A stretch of DNA of 64,000 nt. Source: Brevibacillus migulae (GTDB lineage: Bacteria > Bacillota > Bacilli > Brevibacillales > Brevibacillaceae). Location: positions 62,001 through 126,000 of the forward strand of contig NZ_SDKD01000001.1 of NCBI RefSeq assembly GCF_004521915.1, given 5' to 3'. Positions 37,465-46,235 of the stretch are shown here, piece after piece (position 1 is the stretch's first letter; the number at the start of each line of letters is the position of its first letter). Made by a program: the position numbers and the translations under genes. Under the pieces are notes generated by a model. It ran no database searches. It had not been told where the DNA came from and worked only from the letters and a program-made list of their open reading frames with translations.

Positions 37465-39170
37465 AAAAGCGACTCTCTCTCCGGTTTGACGGATTTGACG
37501 TCTTAAAGTGGATTATTTATCTCTTTTTCTTCGTATTCTTGATCATCCCGTTGTTCTCGATTTTACTGGTCAGCTTTACAGGAGAGCCTGTCAACCTGTT
37601 TGGCAGCTTGACCAATGAAAAGATACTGAGTTCCACGCTTAAAAAGCTGTCCAATGTTTCGGTGGAAGCTTATACATCCATCTTCACCGGAGGCAGCGGA
37701 TACTTTGAAGCATTGGTGAACAGCTTGAAGCTGGGGGTTGGTGTCGCGCTTCTCGTGACGATTGTCGTCTTGCCGATTGCCTACGCCTTTGCGCGCACCA
37801 AAATGCCGTTTAAACCGTTTTTTGCAGCGATCTGCACGATCCCGCTGATCATGCCGACCTTTATTTCGTCCTATGCCTTTGTCTTGATGTTCGGGAAAAC
37901 AGGCTGGGTGAATCACATTTATCAAGCATTGGGCGGAGAAGGCGTGCTCTTCGATGTTCAATCCATGATGGGGATTGTCTTGGTGCAAGTGTTCTTCTTC
38001 TTTCCATACGCGCTGTGGCCGATGGTGGCTGCGTTTAAAATTTGCGATGTGACGTTGGAAGAAGCTTCGCAAAACCTGGGCGCGAAGAGCTGGTACACGT
38101 TTATGCGCGTAACCCTGCCATTGGCGATGCCGGGGATCATCTCCAGCATGCTCTTGATCTTTACGGTCAGCTTTTCCGACTTCGGGACACCGATCATTTT
38201 GGCTCCAAAAGATCTCAACCTGATCGTTGTGGAAGCGTACCGCGAAATCGCCGGCTTTTTCAACTGGGCTGGTTCTGCAGTGTTGACCATCATCATGCTG
38301 ATTGTCGCAGCGTTCTTCTTCTGGCTGCAGCGCATGGTGATCAAAGGCAAAGAGTATGGAACCATTTCCGGAAAACCGACCAAGCAAAAGCTGAACGATC
38401 ACAAAGGTGCGGTCTCCGTGCTGACGGCGTATACCGCATTGGTCATGCTCGTTCCGCTTTTGGCTGTAGGATCCGTGTTCCTCTCTTCTGTAGCAACGAC
38501 TTGGGGCCATCATGCTTTGCCGGATGGCTATACGCTCGATCACTATAAGACGATTTTCAGCACCTCAGGCAAAAACATCATGAACAGTATGCTGTTGGCT
38601 GGCGGAACGCTGGTGATCAGTGTGATCATTTCGACATTCGTCTCCTATTTCGTAGTCCGCCGCGGTGCTTCGGGACTGGATTTCGTTTCCTCCATTCCGC
38701 TGATTGTACCGGGGATTGCGCTCGGAATCGCATTGATTCAGACCTTCAATACGGCACCGCTCCACTTGACTGGTACCGCTTTGCTCTTGATCATCGCCTA
38801 TACGATCCGCCGCATGCCCTATATGATTCGCTCGACGATGAGCTCGATGATGGCCATCCGCAAAGATATTGAGGAAGCGGCCGTCAGTCTGGGTGCGTCT
38901 TCTCTGGTTGCAGCCATTACCGTCATTGGGCCACTGATGCTGCCAGGGATCGCAGCGGGGGCGATTCTGGTCTTCGTCACGGTCATTAAGGAAGCGAGCA
39001 TCTCGATCTTGCTAGCTCCGACCGACTGGGCGCCGATGAGTCTCGCAGTGTTCCAAAACCTGCTGCGCGGTGAATATTATACAGCATGCGCCATGGCGAT
39101 TTTGATCATCGTCATCGTGGTGATCCTGCAGGCGCTCGCCAAAAAGATAACCAAAGACCAGCTGTACTAA
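37461..39170 (+). CDS. ABC importer permease, fused double-domain (FbpB/AfuB type)
   Basis: A 569-residue membrane protein of about 12 helices in two BPD_transp_1 halves. Each has an EAA-type loop: LEEASQNLGAKSWYTFMRVTLPLAMPG in the first half and IEEAAVSLGASSLVAAITVIGPLMLPG in the second. Fused permeases of this kind accompany FbpA/AfuA-type binding proteins. It is translationally coupled to the ATPase gene (overlap ATGA) and followed 32 bp later by the HAD phosphatase gene, with no terminator between. Confidence 0.95.
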   Translation: MKKRLSLRFDGFDVLKWIIYLFFFVFLIIPLFSILLVSFTGEPVNLFGSLTNEKILSSTLKKLSNVSVEAYTSIFTGGSGYFEALVNSLKLGVGVALLVTIVVLPIAYAFARTKMPFKPFFAAICTIPLIMPTFISSYAFVLMFGKTGWVNHIYQALGGEGVLFDVQSMMGIVLVQVFFFFPYALWPMVAAFKICDVTLEEASQNLGAKSWYTFMRVTLPLAMPGIISSMLLIFTVSFSDFGTPIILAPKDLNLIVVEAYREIAGFFNWAGSAVLTIIMLIVAAFFFWLQRMVIKGKEYGTISGKPTKQKLNDHKGAVSVLTAYTALVMLVPLLAVGSVFLSSVATTWGHHALPDGYTLDHYKTIFSTSGKNIMNSMLLAGGTLVISVIISTFVSYFVVRRGASGLDFVSSIPLIVPGIALGIALIQTFNTAPLHLTGTALLLIIAYTIRRMPYMIRSTMSSMMAIRKDIEEAAVSLGASSLVAAITVIGPLMLPGIAAGAILVFVTVIKEASISILLAPTDWAPMSLAVFQNLLRGEYYTACAMAILIIVIVVILQALAKKITKDQLY

Positions 39171-39202
39171 TCAGCGTAGAGAGAGTAGAGGGGAGAAACG
39201 GT

Positions 39203-39973
39203 ATGAAAGGGTTCATCTTTGATCTCGATGGCACGGTCTATTTGGGGGAGCAATTGATAGATGGCGCAGTGGAGGCCATTCGGGCGCTGCGCGAGCGAGG
39301 GGATAAGGTCGTCTTTCTCTCCAACAAACCGATAGCCACCCGCCGTTCCTATGCGCATAAGCTGACAAAGATGGGGATTCCGACAAATATTGAAGACGTC
39401 TTGAATTCTTCCTTGATCGTCGCTCGCTATTTGCAAAAAGTATGCAAGCCGACCGACCGTGTGCTTGTCATCGGTGAGGCGCCGATTCGTGACGAGCTGC
39501 GCGAGCATGATATCGTGATGACGGATAACCCGATGGATGCCCAGTATGTCGTGCTTTCCTGGGATCGTCAGTTTACTTATGACAAGCTCAATGATCTGTA
39601 CCAGGCGGCGATTCGCGGGGCGATTGTCATCGCTTCGAATCCGGATCTGACTTGCCCAATGGAAGATGGGCAGATCCCGGACACGGGCGCCTTTATCGGG
39701 GCATTGGAAGCATTGACAGGAAAACCGATCGATCTGGTTGTCGGCAAGCCATCCCCGATCTCGGCGGAAGCGGCGGTCGCCCATCTCGGCCTGGACCATG
39801 CGTCCTGCTACATGGTCGGCGACCGTCTGGAAACCGATATCAAAATGGGAAATGACACGGGCATGAACTCCGTATTGGTCCTTACCGGGATCAGTACGCG
39901 GGAGATGGCAGAAGCCAGCGTACACAAGCCCAAGTATATTCTGAATAGCATCAAAGAAATCGTGAACCTCTAG
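39203..39973 (+). CDS. HAD-IIA phosphatase (NagD/AraL family)
   Basis: A 256-residue HAD-superfamily hydrolase. Motif I is FIFDLDGTVYLG, motif II is FLSNKP, and motif III/IV is GKPSPISAEAA...YMVGDRLETDIKMGND. The subclass IIA cap lies between motifs II and III. Family members dephosphorylate sugar phosphates, glycerol phosphate or phosphoglycolate. ATG at 39203 follows AGAGGGGAG. It sits at the 3' end of an ABC importer operon and next to glpP and glpD, so it may dephosphorylate the imported phosphate ester or relieve excess glycerol-3-phosphate. Confidence 0.9.
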   Translation: MKGFIFDLDGTVYLGEQLIDGAVEAIRALRERGDKVVFLSNKPIATRRSYAHKLTKMGIPTNIEDVLNSSLIVARYLQKVCKPTDRVLVIGEAPIRDELREHDIVMTDNPMDAQYVVLSWDRQFTYDKLNDLYQAAIRGAIVIASNPDLTCPMEDGQIPDTGAFIGALEALTGKPIDLVVGKPSPISAEAAVAHLGLDHASCYMVGDRLETDIKMGNDTGMNSVLVLTGISTREMAEASVHKPKYILNSIKEIVNL

Positions 39974-39983
39974 GCCCATCTGA

Positions 39984-39989
39984 TATAAT
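39984..39989 (+). promoter_or_regulatory. -10 box before glpP
   Basis: TATAAT 37 bp before the glpP ATG. There is no convincing -35 at 17 bases, so glpP may also rely on readthrough from the importer operon. Confidence 0.45.
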
Positions 39990-40025
39990 AGAAGCATCAT
40001 CAAGCATCAGACGCGGAGGTAACAT

Positions 40026-40589
40026 ATGTATCCTATAGTAGATCTGGTTGAGTGCCAGACGATTGCTGCTGTGCAATCCGAGCAATATCTCGACGATGCG
40101 CTGAAAAGCAATGTAAACATCATATTTTTGCTGACGGGCTCCATTTTTAACATAAAGGAGCTGGTCGACCGAATCAAAGCAGCCAACAAGCATGTCTTTT
40201 TGCACATGGAGTTCATCGAGGGGATTGCGGCGGATAAGAGCGGTGTGGCCTATGTAGCCAAAAATGTAGGGCCCACGGGGATCATCTCGACCCGCAGCAA
40301 TCTGATCCGCGTTGCCAAAGAGATGGGTTTGATGGCCATTCAACGCATTTTTCTGATCGATCGGAATGCAATCGTCAAAGGGCTCAAAGTGATCGAGCAA
40401 AGTCTGCCGGATGCGGTCGAGGTCATGCCGGGCGTGATGCCGCGCGTGATACAGGAAATGACCGATCTGACCCCTTTGCCGATTATTGCCGGCGGCTTGA
40501 TTGGAAACAGGAAAGAGATCGCGGATGCACTGGAAGCAGGAGCGCTGGCGGTCTCCGTCGGTACCAGTGAATTGTGGCATAAGGAATAA
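40026..40589 (+). CDS. glpP: Glycerol-3-phosphate-responsive antiterminator GlpP
   Basis: A 187-residue TIM-barrel RNA-binding regulator. The family features are NIIFLLTGSIFNIKELVDRIKAANKHVFLHMEFIEGI, GIISTRSNLIRVAKEMGLMAIQRIFLIDRNAI, EVMPGVMPRVIQEM and a PIIAGGLI phosphate loop. Known GlpP proteins, with glycerol-3-phosphate bound, bind leader mRNA of glp genes and prevent termination. CGGAGGTAAC precedes the ATG. It lies between two leaders carrying the same terminator-opening motif (35096 and 40617), which are its likely targets. Confidence 0.93.
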   Translation: MYPIVDLVECQTIAAVQSEQYLDDALKSNVNIIFLLTGSIFNIKELVDRIKAANKHVFLHMEFIEGIAADKSGVAYVAKNVGPTGIISTRSNLIRVAKEMGLMAIQRIFLIDRNAIVKGLKVIEQSLPDAVEVMPGVMPRVIQEMTDLTPLPIIAGGLIGNRKEIADALEAGALAVSVGTSELWHKE

Positions 40590-40616
40590 ATCGCATTTTC
40601 AATAGGGAAGAGATCA

Positions 40617-40684
40617 GGAGAAACCCCTTTGGAAGAGCAACAACTTGGGAGCATCAAGTTGTTCTTTTCCATTGGGGTTTTTGT
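40617..40684 (+). promoter_or_regulatory. glpD leader terminator/antiterminator, GlpP target
   Basis: A three-part stem: AAACCCC (40621-40627) with GGGGTTT (40674-40680), GGAA with TTCC, and AACAACTT (40639-40646) with AAGTTGTT (40656-40663), then TTG and further T. It lies wholly before the glpD start at 40710. Its 5' flank GGAGAAACCCCTT is the motif shared with the importer leader. Confidence 0.8.
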
Positions 40685-40709
40685 GTCTGCAAAGAAAGGG
40701 AGAGCGACT

Positions 40710-42422
40710 GTGAAACCATCATTTTCTGCATTGAACCGCAAGCGCGTATTGACCGACATGAAAGCGCAAGAGCTTGATTTGCTGGTCATCGGCGGGGGGA
40801 TTACGGGAGCGGGAATCGCGCTGGACGCCAGTTTGCGCGGGTTGTCGGTCGGCGTGATCGAACGAAACGATTTCGGCTCAGGCACAAGCAGCCGTTCCAC
40901 GAAGCTCATACATGGAGGCCTTCGTTATCTCAAGCAAGGGGATGTCAAGCTGGTGCAGGAAGTAGGCCGGGAGCGGGCGATCCTCTACAAAAATGCGCCG
41001 CATCTCGTCATCGCCGCACCGATGCTGCTGCCGATTTACAAGGGAGGAACCTACGGCTATCTCGCTTCCTCCGTCGGCTTGTACGTGTATGACTGGCTGG
41101 CAGGCGTCGAAAGAAAAGAGCGCAGAAAAATGCTCAATCGCGAAGAGACGCTTTCGCATGAGCCCTTGTTGAAGCGAGAAGGATTGAAAGGCTCCGGCTT
41201 GTATTTTGAGTACCGCACGGATGATGCGCGCTTGACACTGGATATCATGAAAACGGCATGGAGCCAAGGGGCGCATATCGTCAACTATGCACAGATGGAA
41301 GAATTCATCTATCGGGACAAAAAAGCAGTCGGCATCAAGGTGACAGATCGCCTCACCGGGGAATCGCATGAGCTATATGCCAAGCATATCGTCAATGCGG
41401 CCGGCCCTTGGGTGGACGGCATTCGGGAAAAAGATGGTTCCTTGAAGGGCAAGCGTCTCTTCCTGACAAAAGGGGTTCACCTGGTGGTTGCGGGCGAGAA
41501 GCTTCCGGTGAAGCAGTCGGCCTATTTCGATACGCCGGATGGCCGGATGGTATTCGTGATTCCACGCGGCAACATCACGTATATCGGGACCACTGACACC
41601 GCCTACCAGCTGGACATCGACCAGCCTAGGACGACCGAAGAGGACCGCGATTATCTGCTGGGGGCCGTCAATGCGATGTTCCCGGAAGTGAGGCTGGGCG
41701 TGACAGACGTGATTTCCCACTGGGCCGGGCTGCGTCCGCTGATTTACGAAGAGGGCAAGGGTCCATCCGAATTGTCCCGTAAAGATGAGATCTTCGTGTC
41801 CGATTCCGGCTTGATCACGATCGCGGGCGGGAAGCTGACCGGCTTCCGCAAAATGGCGGAAAAAGTGGTCGATCTGGTGGCCGCGCAGCTCTCGCAAAAC
41901 AATGGCAAACGCTATCCGGAATGCGCGACCGATAAAGTAATCATCAGCGGGGGCGAGCGGTTGGGACACGCTGCCTATGGGGACTGCAAAAAGCAGCTTT
42001 TGCAGCAAGGAATTGCCTTGGGCGTGGAAGCGCAGGCCGCTCAAGAATGGATCGATACGTATGGAACCAATACCCAAAAAATCTACGATCGACTGAAAGC
42101 CAAGCCAGCCAGCGGCCAGATGTACGGTGAAGAGCAACTGCTGCAGGCACAGCTTCACTATTCCGTCGTGGAAGAGATGACCGCCAGAGCGGTGGATTTC
42201 CTGCGTCTGCGCACCGGCTGGACGTATTTCCATCCGGCGAAGGCAGCAGCGAAGGCTGAAGCTGTCATTCGCTTGATGGGGCAATTGCTCGACTGGGACG
42301 ACACGACGAAGGCACAGCAACGCGCCGAGGTGGATGATTTGCTTGACACGATCTATAACCTGCCGAAAAACGAGCAAGATATCGGCAAAAATCACACTCA
42401 GGCAACGAAAAAAGCGCAATAA
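40710..42422 (+). CDS. glpD: Aerobic glycerol-3-phosphate dehydrogenase
   Basis: A 570-residue FAD enzyme that oxidises glycerol-3-phosphate to dihydroxyacetone phosphate at the membrane and feeds electrons to menaquinone. The FAD fold is LLVIGGGITGAGIALDASLRGLSVGVIERNDFGSGTSSRSTKLIHGGLRYL, with HIVNAAGPWVD, FVIPRGNITYIGTTDTAY and SHWAGLRPLI further on, and a C-terminal DAO_C domain. GTG at 40710 is chosen because GGGAGAG precedes it and the upstream part of the frame is the terminator hairpin. Expression should depend on GlpP antitermination. Confidence 0.95.
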   Translation: MKPSFSALNRKRVLTDMKAQELDLLVIGGGITGAGIALDASLRGLSVGVIERNDFGSGTSSRSTKLIHGGLRYLKQGDVKLVQEVGRERAILYKNAPHLVIAAPMLLPIYKGGTYGYLASSVGLYVYDWLAGVERKERRKMLNREETLSHEPLLKREGLKGSGLYFEYRTDDARLTLDIMKTAWSQGAHIVNYAQMEEFIYRDKKAVGIKVTDRLTGESHELYAKHIVNAAGPWVDGIREKDGSLKGKRLFLTKGVHLVVAGEKLPVKQSAYFDTPDGRMVFVIPRGNITYIGTTDTAYQLDIDQPRTTEEDRDYLLGAVNAMFPEVRLGVTDVISHWAGLRPLIYEEGKGPSELSRKDEIFVSDSGLITIAGGKLTGFRKMAEKVVDLVAAQLSQNNGKRYPECATDKVIISGGERLGHAAYGDCKKQLLQQGIALGVEAQAAQEWIDTYGTNTQKIYDRLKAKPASGQMYGEEQLLQAQLHYSVVEEMTARAVDFLRLRTGWTYFHPAKAAAKAEAVIRLMGQLLDWDDTTKAQQRAEVDDLLDTIYNLPKNEQDIGKNHTQATKKAQ

Positions 42423-42442
42423 AGTTTACCACGGACACGTGA

Positions 42443-42470
42443 AAAAAGCACCCGTTTGCAGGTGCTTTTT
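42443..42470 (+). terminator. Terminator after glpD
   Basis: AAAAAGCACC and GGTGCTTTTT with an eight-base loop. Confidence 0.85.
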
Positions 42471-42506
42471 CGCGCGTTCACCATCACAAGATTGGGATGT
42501 GAATCC

Positions 42507-44198
42507 ATGAAACAAACGGTCGGAGTAAAGCTGTATGGCGCATTTATCTGTATTCTACTGATCATGGCTGCTTTTGGCTTCATCAGCTACAACGCGCAAG
42601 AAGGCATTAACCGCAAGGCTGTCGAGATTAATGAGAGCTGGCTGCCGAAAAGTACCTCCATTTTGCATATCAAGTATTATGCAGAGCATTTTTTCACGCT
42701 CGAACTCCAATACATCATGACATCTGATCTGAGCAAAAAAGGCATCATCACAAGTGATATGGATGAAACACTGAAGCAAATCGATCAGGAATTCGCGGTC
42801 TATGAAAAGAACCCGATGAGTGAAGAGGAACGCAAACGGTTTTTGTCCTTGAAAGGCGCATGGAAAAACTATCAGCAGATCCATCAGGCAATCGTCCAGC
42901 AAACGGATCAAGCCGGTGCGCAGGCAATGCTCATCGAAGCGGACACCATGTTCCAGGTCATGGAAGGCTATATCGCCACACTGGTCAAGCTGAGCAATGA
43001 GGGGGCAGCGGCAGCGACCCAACAAGCCGCGGTGATGCATGAGAACGGGACGCGCAATACGCTGGTGTTTAACGTGGTTGCCGTCGTACTCAGCATGCTG
43101 CTGGCCTATTACCTCGCCCGCAATATCCGCAATCCGCTGCGCGAGGTAGTGCGTCATGTGAAAGCTGTGGCAGGGGGCGATCTGGGCATGGCGGATATCC
43201 ACTTGAAAAGCCGCGATGAACTCGGAGAGCTGGCGGCGAACTTTAATGAGATGCGCAAAAAGCTGCGGGAGATCGTGAAAAGCGTCAATGAGGCAGCGGA
43301 GCATGTCTCCGTCTCCTCCGTCCGTTTGAATGAGCATGCCAAGGAGACGCTGCAAGCAAGCAATGATATCGCCCTCTCCATGCAAGAAATCGCGGCAGGA
43401 TCGGAAACGGCGGTCACAGGTGCAATGGACAGCGCCAAAGCCATGGAAGAGATGTCAGCAGGCATCCAGCGCGTGGCCGAATCGACGGCAACGCTGGCAG
43501 AAGCGTCATTGGTCGCAGAGCAGGATGCGCGTGAGGGAAATGCGTCCATCGTGCGCGCTGCCAGTCAGATGAGCTTGATCAATGAGGCAATGGAAGGGTC
43601 TGCGGTCGTCGTTTCACAGCTGGGGGATAGCTCCAAGGAGATCCAACAGGTGGTTGGCCTCATCAGCGAAATCGCGTCGCAAACGAATTTATTGGCGTTG
43701 AATGCCGCTATCGAAGCTGCACGGGCCGGCGAATATGGCCGAGGTTTCGCCGTCGTGGCGGACGAGGTGCGCAATCTCGCCGAGCAATCGGATCGCTCTG
43801 CCCGTCATATCGCCTCTCTGGTGGAAAAGATCCAGGCGGATACAGCCCACGCGGTAGAAGCAATTCAAGCGCTGGCGGGAGACGTCAGCGAAGGAACCGT
43901 GATCGTACGCGAAGCTGGCGGAGCTTTCGAGCAAATCGTCCGCTCCATGGGTGAAATCAACGAACAGGTGCAGGAGGTATCGGCAATCACCGAGCAAATG
44001 TCAGCCAGCGTAGAAGAGCTGACTGCTTCGGCTGAGCAGACCGCTTCTGTATTCAGCAAGGCTTCCGAGCAGACACAGAAGATCGTCGAGACCACAAATC
44101 ATCAGGTGGCGGCGAGCGAGGAAGTCACATCCTCGACGGAGGCGCTGAAAGAGAGAGCACAGCAGTTAAAGCAAGAAGCAAGCTGGTTCAAGGTGTAG
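42507..44198 (+). CDS. Methyl-accepting chemotaxis protein
   Basis: A 563-residue chemoreceptor: TM1 ([19 protein letters not shown]), a four-helix-bundle ligand domain of about 155 residues, TM2 ([19 protein letters not shown]), a HAMP domain, and a long coiled-coil signalling domain. The highly conserved hairpin tip contains [32 protein letters not shown]. It reports an external signal to CheA/CheW for flagellar control. ATG at 42507 follows GGGATGTG. Monocistronic between two terminators. The ligand cannot be predicted. Confidence 0.95.
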   Translation: MKQTVGVKLYGAFICILLIMAAFGFISYNAQEGINRKAVEINESWLPKSTSILHIKYYAEHFFTLELQYIMTSDLSKKGIITSDMDETLKQIDQEFAVYEKNPMSEEERKRFLSLKGAWKNYQQIHQAIVQQTDQAGAQAMLIEADTMFQVMEGYIATLVKLSNEGAAAATQQAAVMHENGTRNTLVFNVVAVVLSMLLAYYLARNIRNPLREVVRHVKAVAGGDLGMADIHLKSRDELGELAANFNEMRKKLREIVKSVNEAAEHVSVSSVRLNEHAKETLQASNDIALSMQEIAAGSETAVTGAMDSAKAMEEMSAGIQRVAESTATLAEASLVAEQDAREGNASIVRAASQMSLINEAMEGSAVVVSQLGDSSKEIQQVVGLISEIASQTNLLALNAAIEAARAGEYGRGFAVVADEVRNLAEQSDRSARHIASLVEKIQADTAHAVEAIQALAGDVSEGTVIVREAGGAFEQIVRSMGEINEQVQEVSAITEQMSASVEELTASAEQTASVFSKASEQTQKIVETTNHQVAASEEVTSSTEALKERAQQLKQEASWFKV

Positions 44199-44215
44199 GC
44201 AAAAGCGGATAAAGA

Positions 44216-44264
44216 GCTGTCAAAGGAGGTACAGAAATGTCCCTTCCGTTTGACAGCTTTTTTC
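44216..44264 (+). terminator. Terminator after the chemoreceptor gene
   Basis: Ten-base arms AGCTGTCAAA (44216-44225) and TTTGACAGCT (44250-44259), followed by six T. Confidence 0.8.
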
Positions 44265-44346
44265 TATGGAGCAGAATTTCTAAACTTCTCATCCCTATTT
44301 GCTCGGACAAAAAGCTTGGCTATGTTCTAAAACGGTGCTGTTGCGG

Positions 44347-44543
44347 GGTGAGCATGTTCCGCAACTCCGCTTCATTCTACGCCCCGCTGAGAGTAGGGAC
44401 TGTCCGCTCCGCAGAGAATCGCGGGGGTGTGCAAAAAGTGGTACACGCTTCGCAGCTTAGCCAAGTTTGCACCCCTGTTTCCCGCGATTCCCTGCTCCGC
44501 TGGGTCGGGCTCCGCAGGCGCTCCGTTGCGGAACATGCTCACC
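44347..44543. repeat. Large nested inverted repeat (hairpin 1), unexplained
   Basis: Perfect 19-base outer arms GGTGAGCATGTTCCGCAAC (44347-44365) and its complement (44525-44543). They enclose an inner stem with GAATCGCGGG (44416-44425) against CCCGCGATTC (44481-44490) and GGTGTGCAAA against TTTGCACCCC. No convincing ORF lies in 44265-44989. It could be a MITE-like element, a structured RNA or a cruciform. It has no T-tract after the outer stem. Confidence 0.7.
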
Positions 44544-44669
44544 TGCGTAGCAGAAGCTTTCTTTTGAATGTGAAATGCAAGAAGCAGGACAGGAAGTTGG
44601 GATCGCAAGGGAGCTTCTGTGAATGCAGGACTTCCAAGTAATTGCTTACAAAATGCAACCGCCGCGTGA

Positions 44670-44878
44670 GGAAGGGAAGACCGGGACGGGCGGAGTTTTT
44701 GTCACACCATCCGAGGTGGAGCTTGCGAAAACGGGACATGCTTGTAGCGCAACCTCTACGGGTGAATCCGCTTCCTCGAACCCTTTTGCGCGACGTCCCG
44801 TTTTCGCAAGCGGAACCGGACAGTCAAAGCTTCTTCGCGGGTGTGGCAACTTCGCAGCCCCGCCCGGTCTTCCCTTCC
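44670..44878. repeat. Large nested inverted repeat (hairpin 2), unexplained
   Basis: Perfect 16-base outer arms GGAAGGGAAGACCGGG (44670-44685) and complement (44863-44878). They enclose a perfect 17-base inner stem GCTTGCGAAAACGGGAC (44721-44737) with its complement (44795-44811). It has the same size and nested design as hairpin 1, 127 bp away, but different arm sequences. Only short similarity (GGACATGCT versus GAACATGCT) is seen between them. Confidence 0.7.
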
Positions 44879-44989
44879 CCCACCACTATGTTTGCACAAA
44901 CCGTTTTTCGGTTCCGAATAAATAAAGTCATTGGAAAAAGGAAGTCGCATATATTGGTCTCAACAGACGCAGTGAAAGGTTGTTAGAGG

Positions 44990-46198
44990 ATGACGAGGAC
45001 TGGTGACCAGAAACTGATGCAAGAGCTTAACCGGCATGTAATTCTCCATACCATTCGAAAAAACGGCCCCATCTCACGCAGTGACATTGCCAAGCTGCTG
45101 TCGATTAGCCCGACAACCGTCACTTCCGCAGTAAACGATCTGCTCAAAGACGGGTATGTGATTGAAAATGGCACCGGAGTGTCAAACGGCGGCAGGAAGC
45201 CGATCCTGGTGCAGTTTTCTCCGAACCACCGCTTTCTCATCGGTGTGTCAATTGACAATTCCCGGGTCACCATCGCGGAAATGAATCTGGATGCAGAAGT
45301 AAGACGAAGGGTGGATCTTCCATCCAATGGAAAGACAGGTGATGAGATTATAGCCTTCGTGCTGGATGCCATCGAGCAATTCATGCAGCACTATGAGGAT
45401 CTGGCGGCATGCATCGGGATCGCGGCGATCGTGCCGGGCATCATCGATGCGAAAAACGGCGTGATCCGGTACAACGCCAAGCTGCGCCTGAAAGACGTCC
45501 GCCTGAAGGAAAGGATGGAGGAGCGGACAGGTTTGACCGTATGGATCGACAATGATGCCAATGCGATGGCGCTTGCCGAGCTCCATTTCGGGTCCTTTCA
45601 GCATCACAAAAACCTCATCTACATTACGATTGGCGATGGACTTGGCACCGGTGTCGTCGTAAATGGCGCGATCCTGAGGGGGACACATGGAGGAGCGGGG
45701 GAATTCGGCCATACCAGCATTGACCGGAGCGGTTCCCTGTGTGATTGCGGAAATGTAGGCTGCTTTGAAAACTACGTCAGCTGGCCCGCGATCTTCTCAC
45801 GGATCGTCTCGGCCCATGCGCGGGGAAAGCAGTCGACGATCATGGATATGGCGAACGGTGACATCACGCAGATTACAATCAATACCTTTCTGCGAGCGCT
45901 GGAGCAGCAAGATGAATTGGCGACGGGGATTATGAAGGAAGTGGCTGCTTACTTGGGAGCAGGCATCGTGAATTTGGTGAACTTGTTCAACCCGGAAGTC
46001 ATCATCCTGGGCGGAAATCTTTCGCACAAGAATGAAGCGATGCTGGATCAGGTGAGAGAGGTGGTGCTGACAGGAGCCATGGAGATTTTGACAGAGGGGT
46101 TGCTGATTCAACCGGCTTCCTTTGGGGAGGAGATTCATTTGAAGGGAGCTGCCGCACTCATTATGCAGGATCTATTTCATTTTTCGATGACCTCGTGA
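44990..46198 (+). CDS. ROK-family transcriptional repressor (NagC/XylR type)
   Basis: A 402-residue protein with an N-terminal winged helix (ISRSDIAKLLSISPTTVTSAVNDLLKDGYV, about 22-60) and a ROK sugar-binding/kinase-like domain. That domain contains IDNDANAMALAELHFG, ITIGDGLGTGVVVNGAILRGTHGGAGEFGH and a zinc-site Cys cluster (LCDCGNVGCFENYVS). Such repressors release DNA on binding a sugar or sugar phosphate. It stands 37 bp before a CUT1 sugar importer operon, which is its expected target. Confidence 0.93.
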   Translation: MTRTGDQKLMQELNRHVILHTIRKNGPISRSDIAKLLSISPTTVTSAVNDLLKDGYVIENGTGVSNGGRKPILVQFSPNHRFLIGVSIDNSRVTIAEMNLDAEVRRRVDLPSNGKTGDEIIAFVLDAIEQFMQHYEDLAACIGIAAIVPGIIDAKNGVIRYNAKLRLKDVRLKERMEERTGLTVWIDNDANAMALAELHFGSFQHHKNLIYITIGDGLGTGVVVNGAILRGTHGGAGEFGHTSIDRSGSLCDCGNVGCFENYVSWPAIFSRIVSAHARGKQSTIMDMANGDITQITINTFLRALEQQDELATGIMKEVAAYLGAGIVNLVNLFNPEVIILGGNLSHKNEAMLDQVREVVLTGAMEILTEGLLIQPASFGEEIHLKGAAALIMQDLFHFSMTS

Positions 46199-46235
46199 AG
46201 CTTGGACAGGAGAAAGTGTGAAAAGGGGGATCTGT

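Noticed and set aside
35244..39170. Plain iron(III) importer
   Set aside because: The protein families allow it, but the GlpP-type leader and the phosphatase/glpP/glpD neighbours fit a phosphate ester better; no Fur-box-like repeat was seen at the promoter.
40629..40709. N-terminal extension of GlpD from an ATG at 40629
   Set aside because: This segment is the leader terminator hairpin; the GTG at 40710 has a ribosome site and fits the family length.
44347..44878. CRISPR array or insertion sequence
   Set aside because: There are no regularly spaced direct repeats and no transposase; the structure is two nested inverted repeats.
44237..44986. Overlapping short frames (about 65-135 codons) across the two large hairpins
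   Set aside because: Several frames on both strands are open at once because of GC-rich inverted repeats; none has a ribosome site with family-like sequence.
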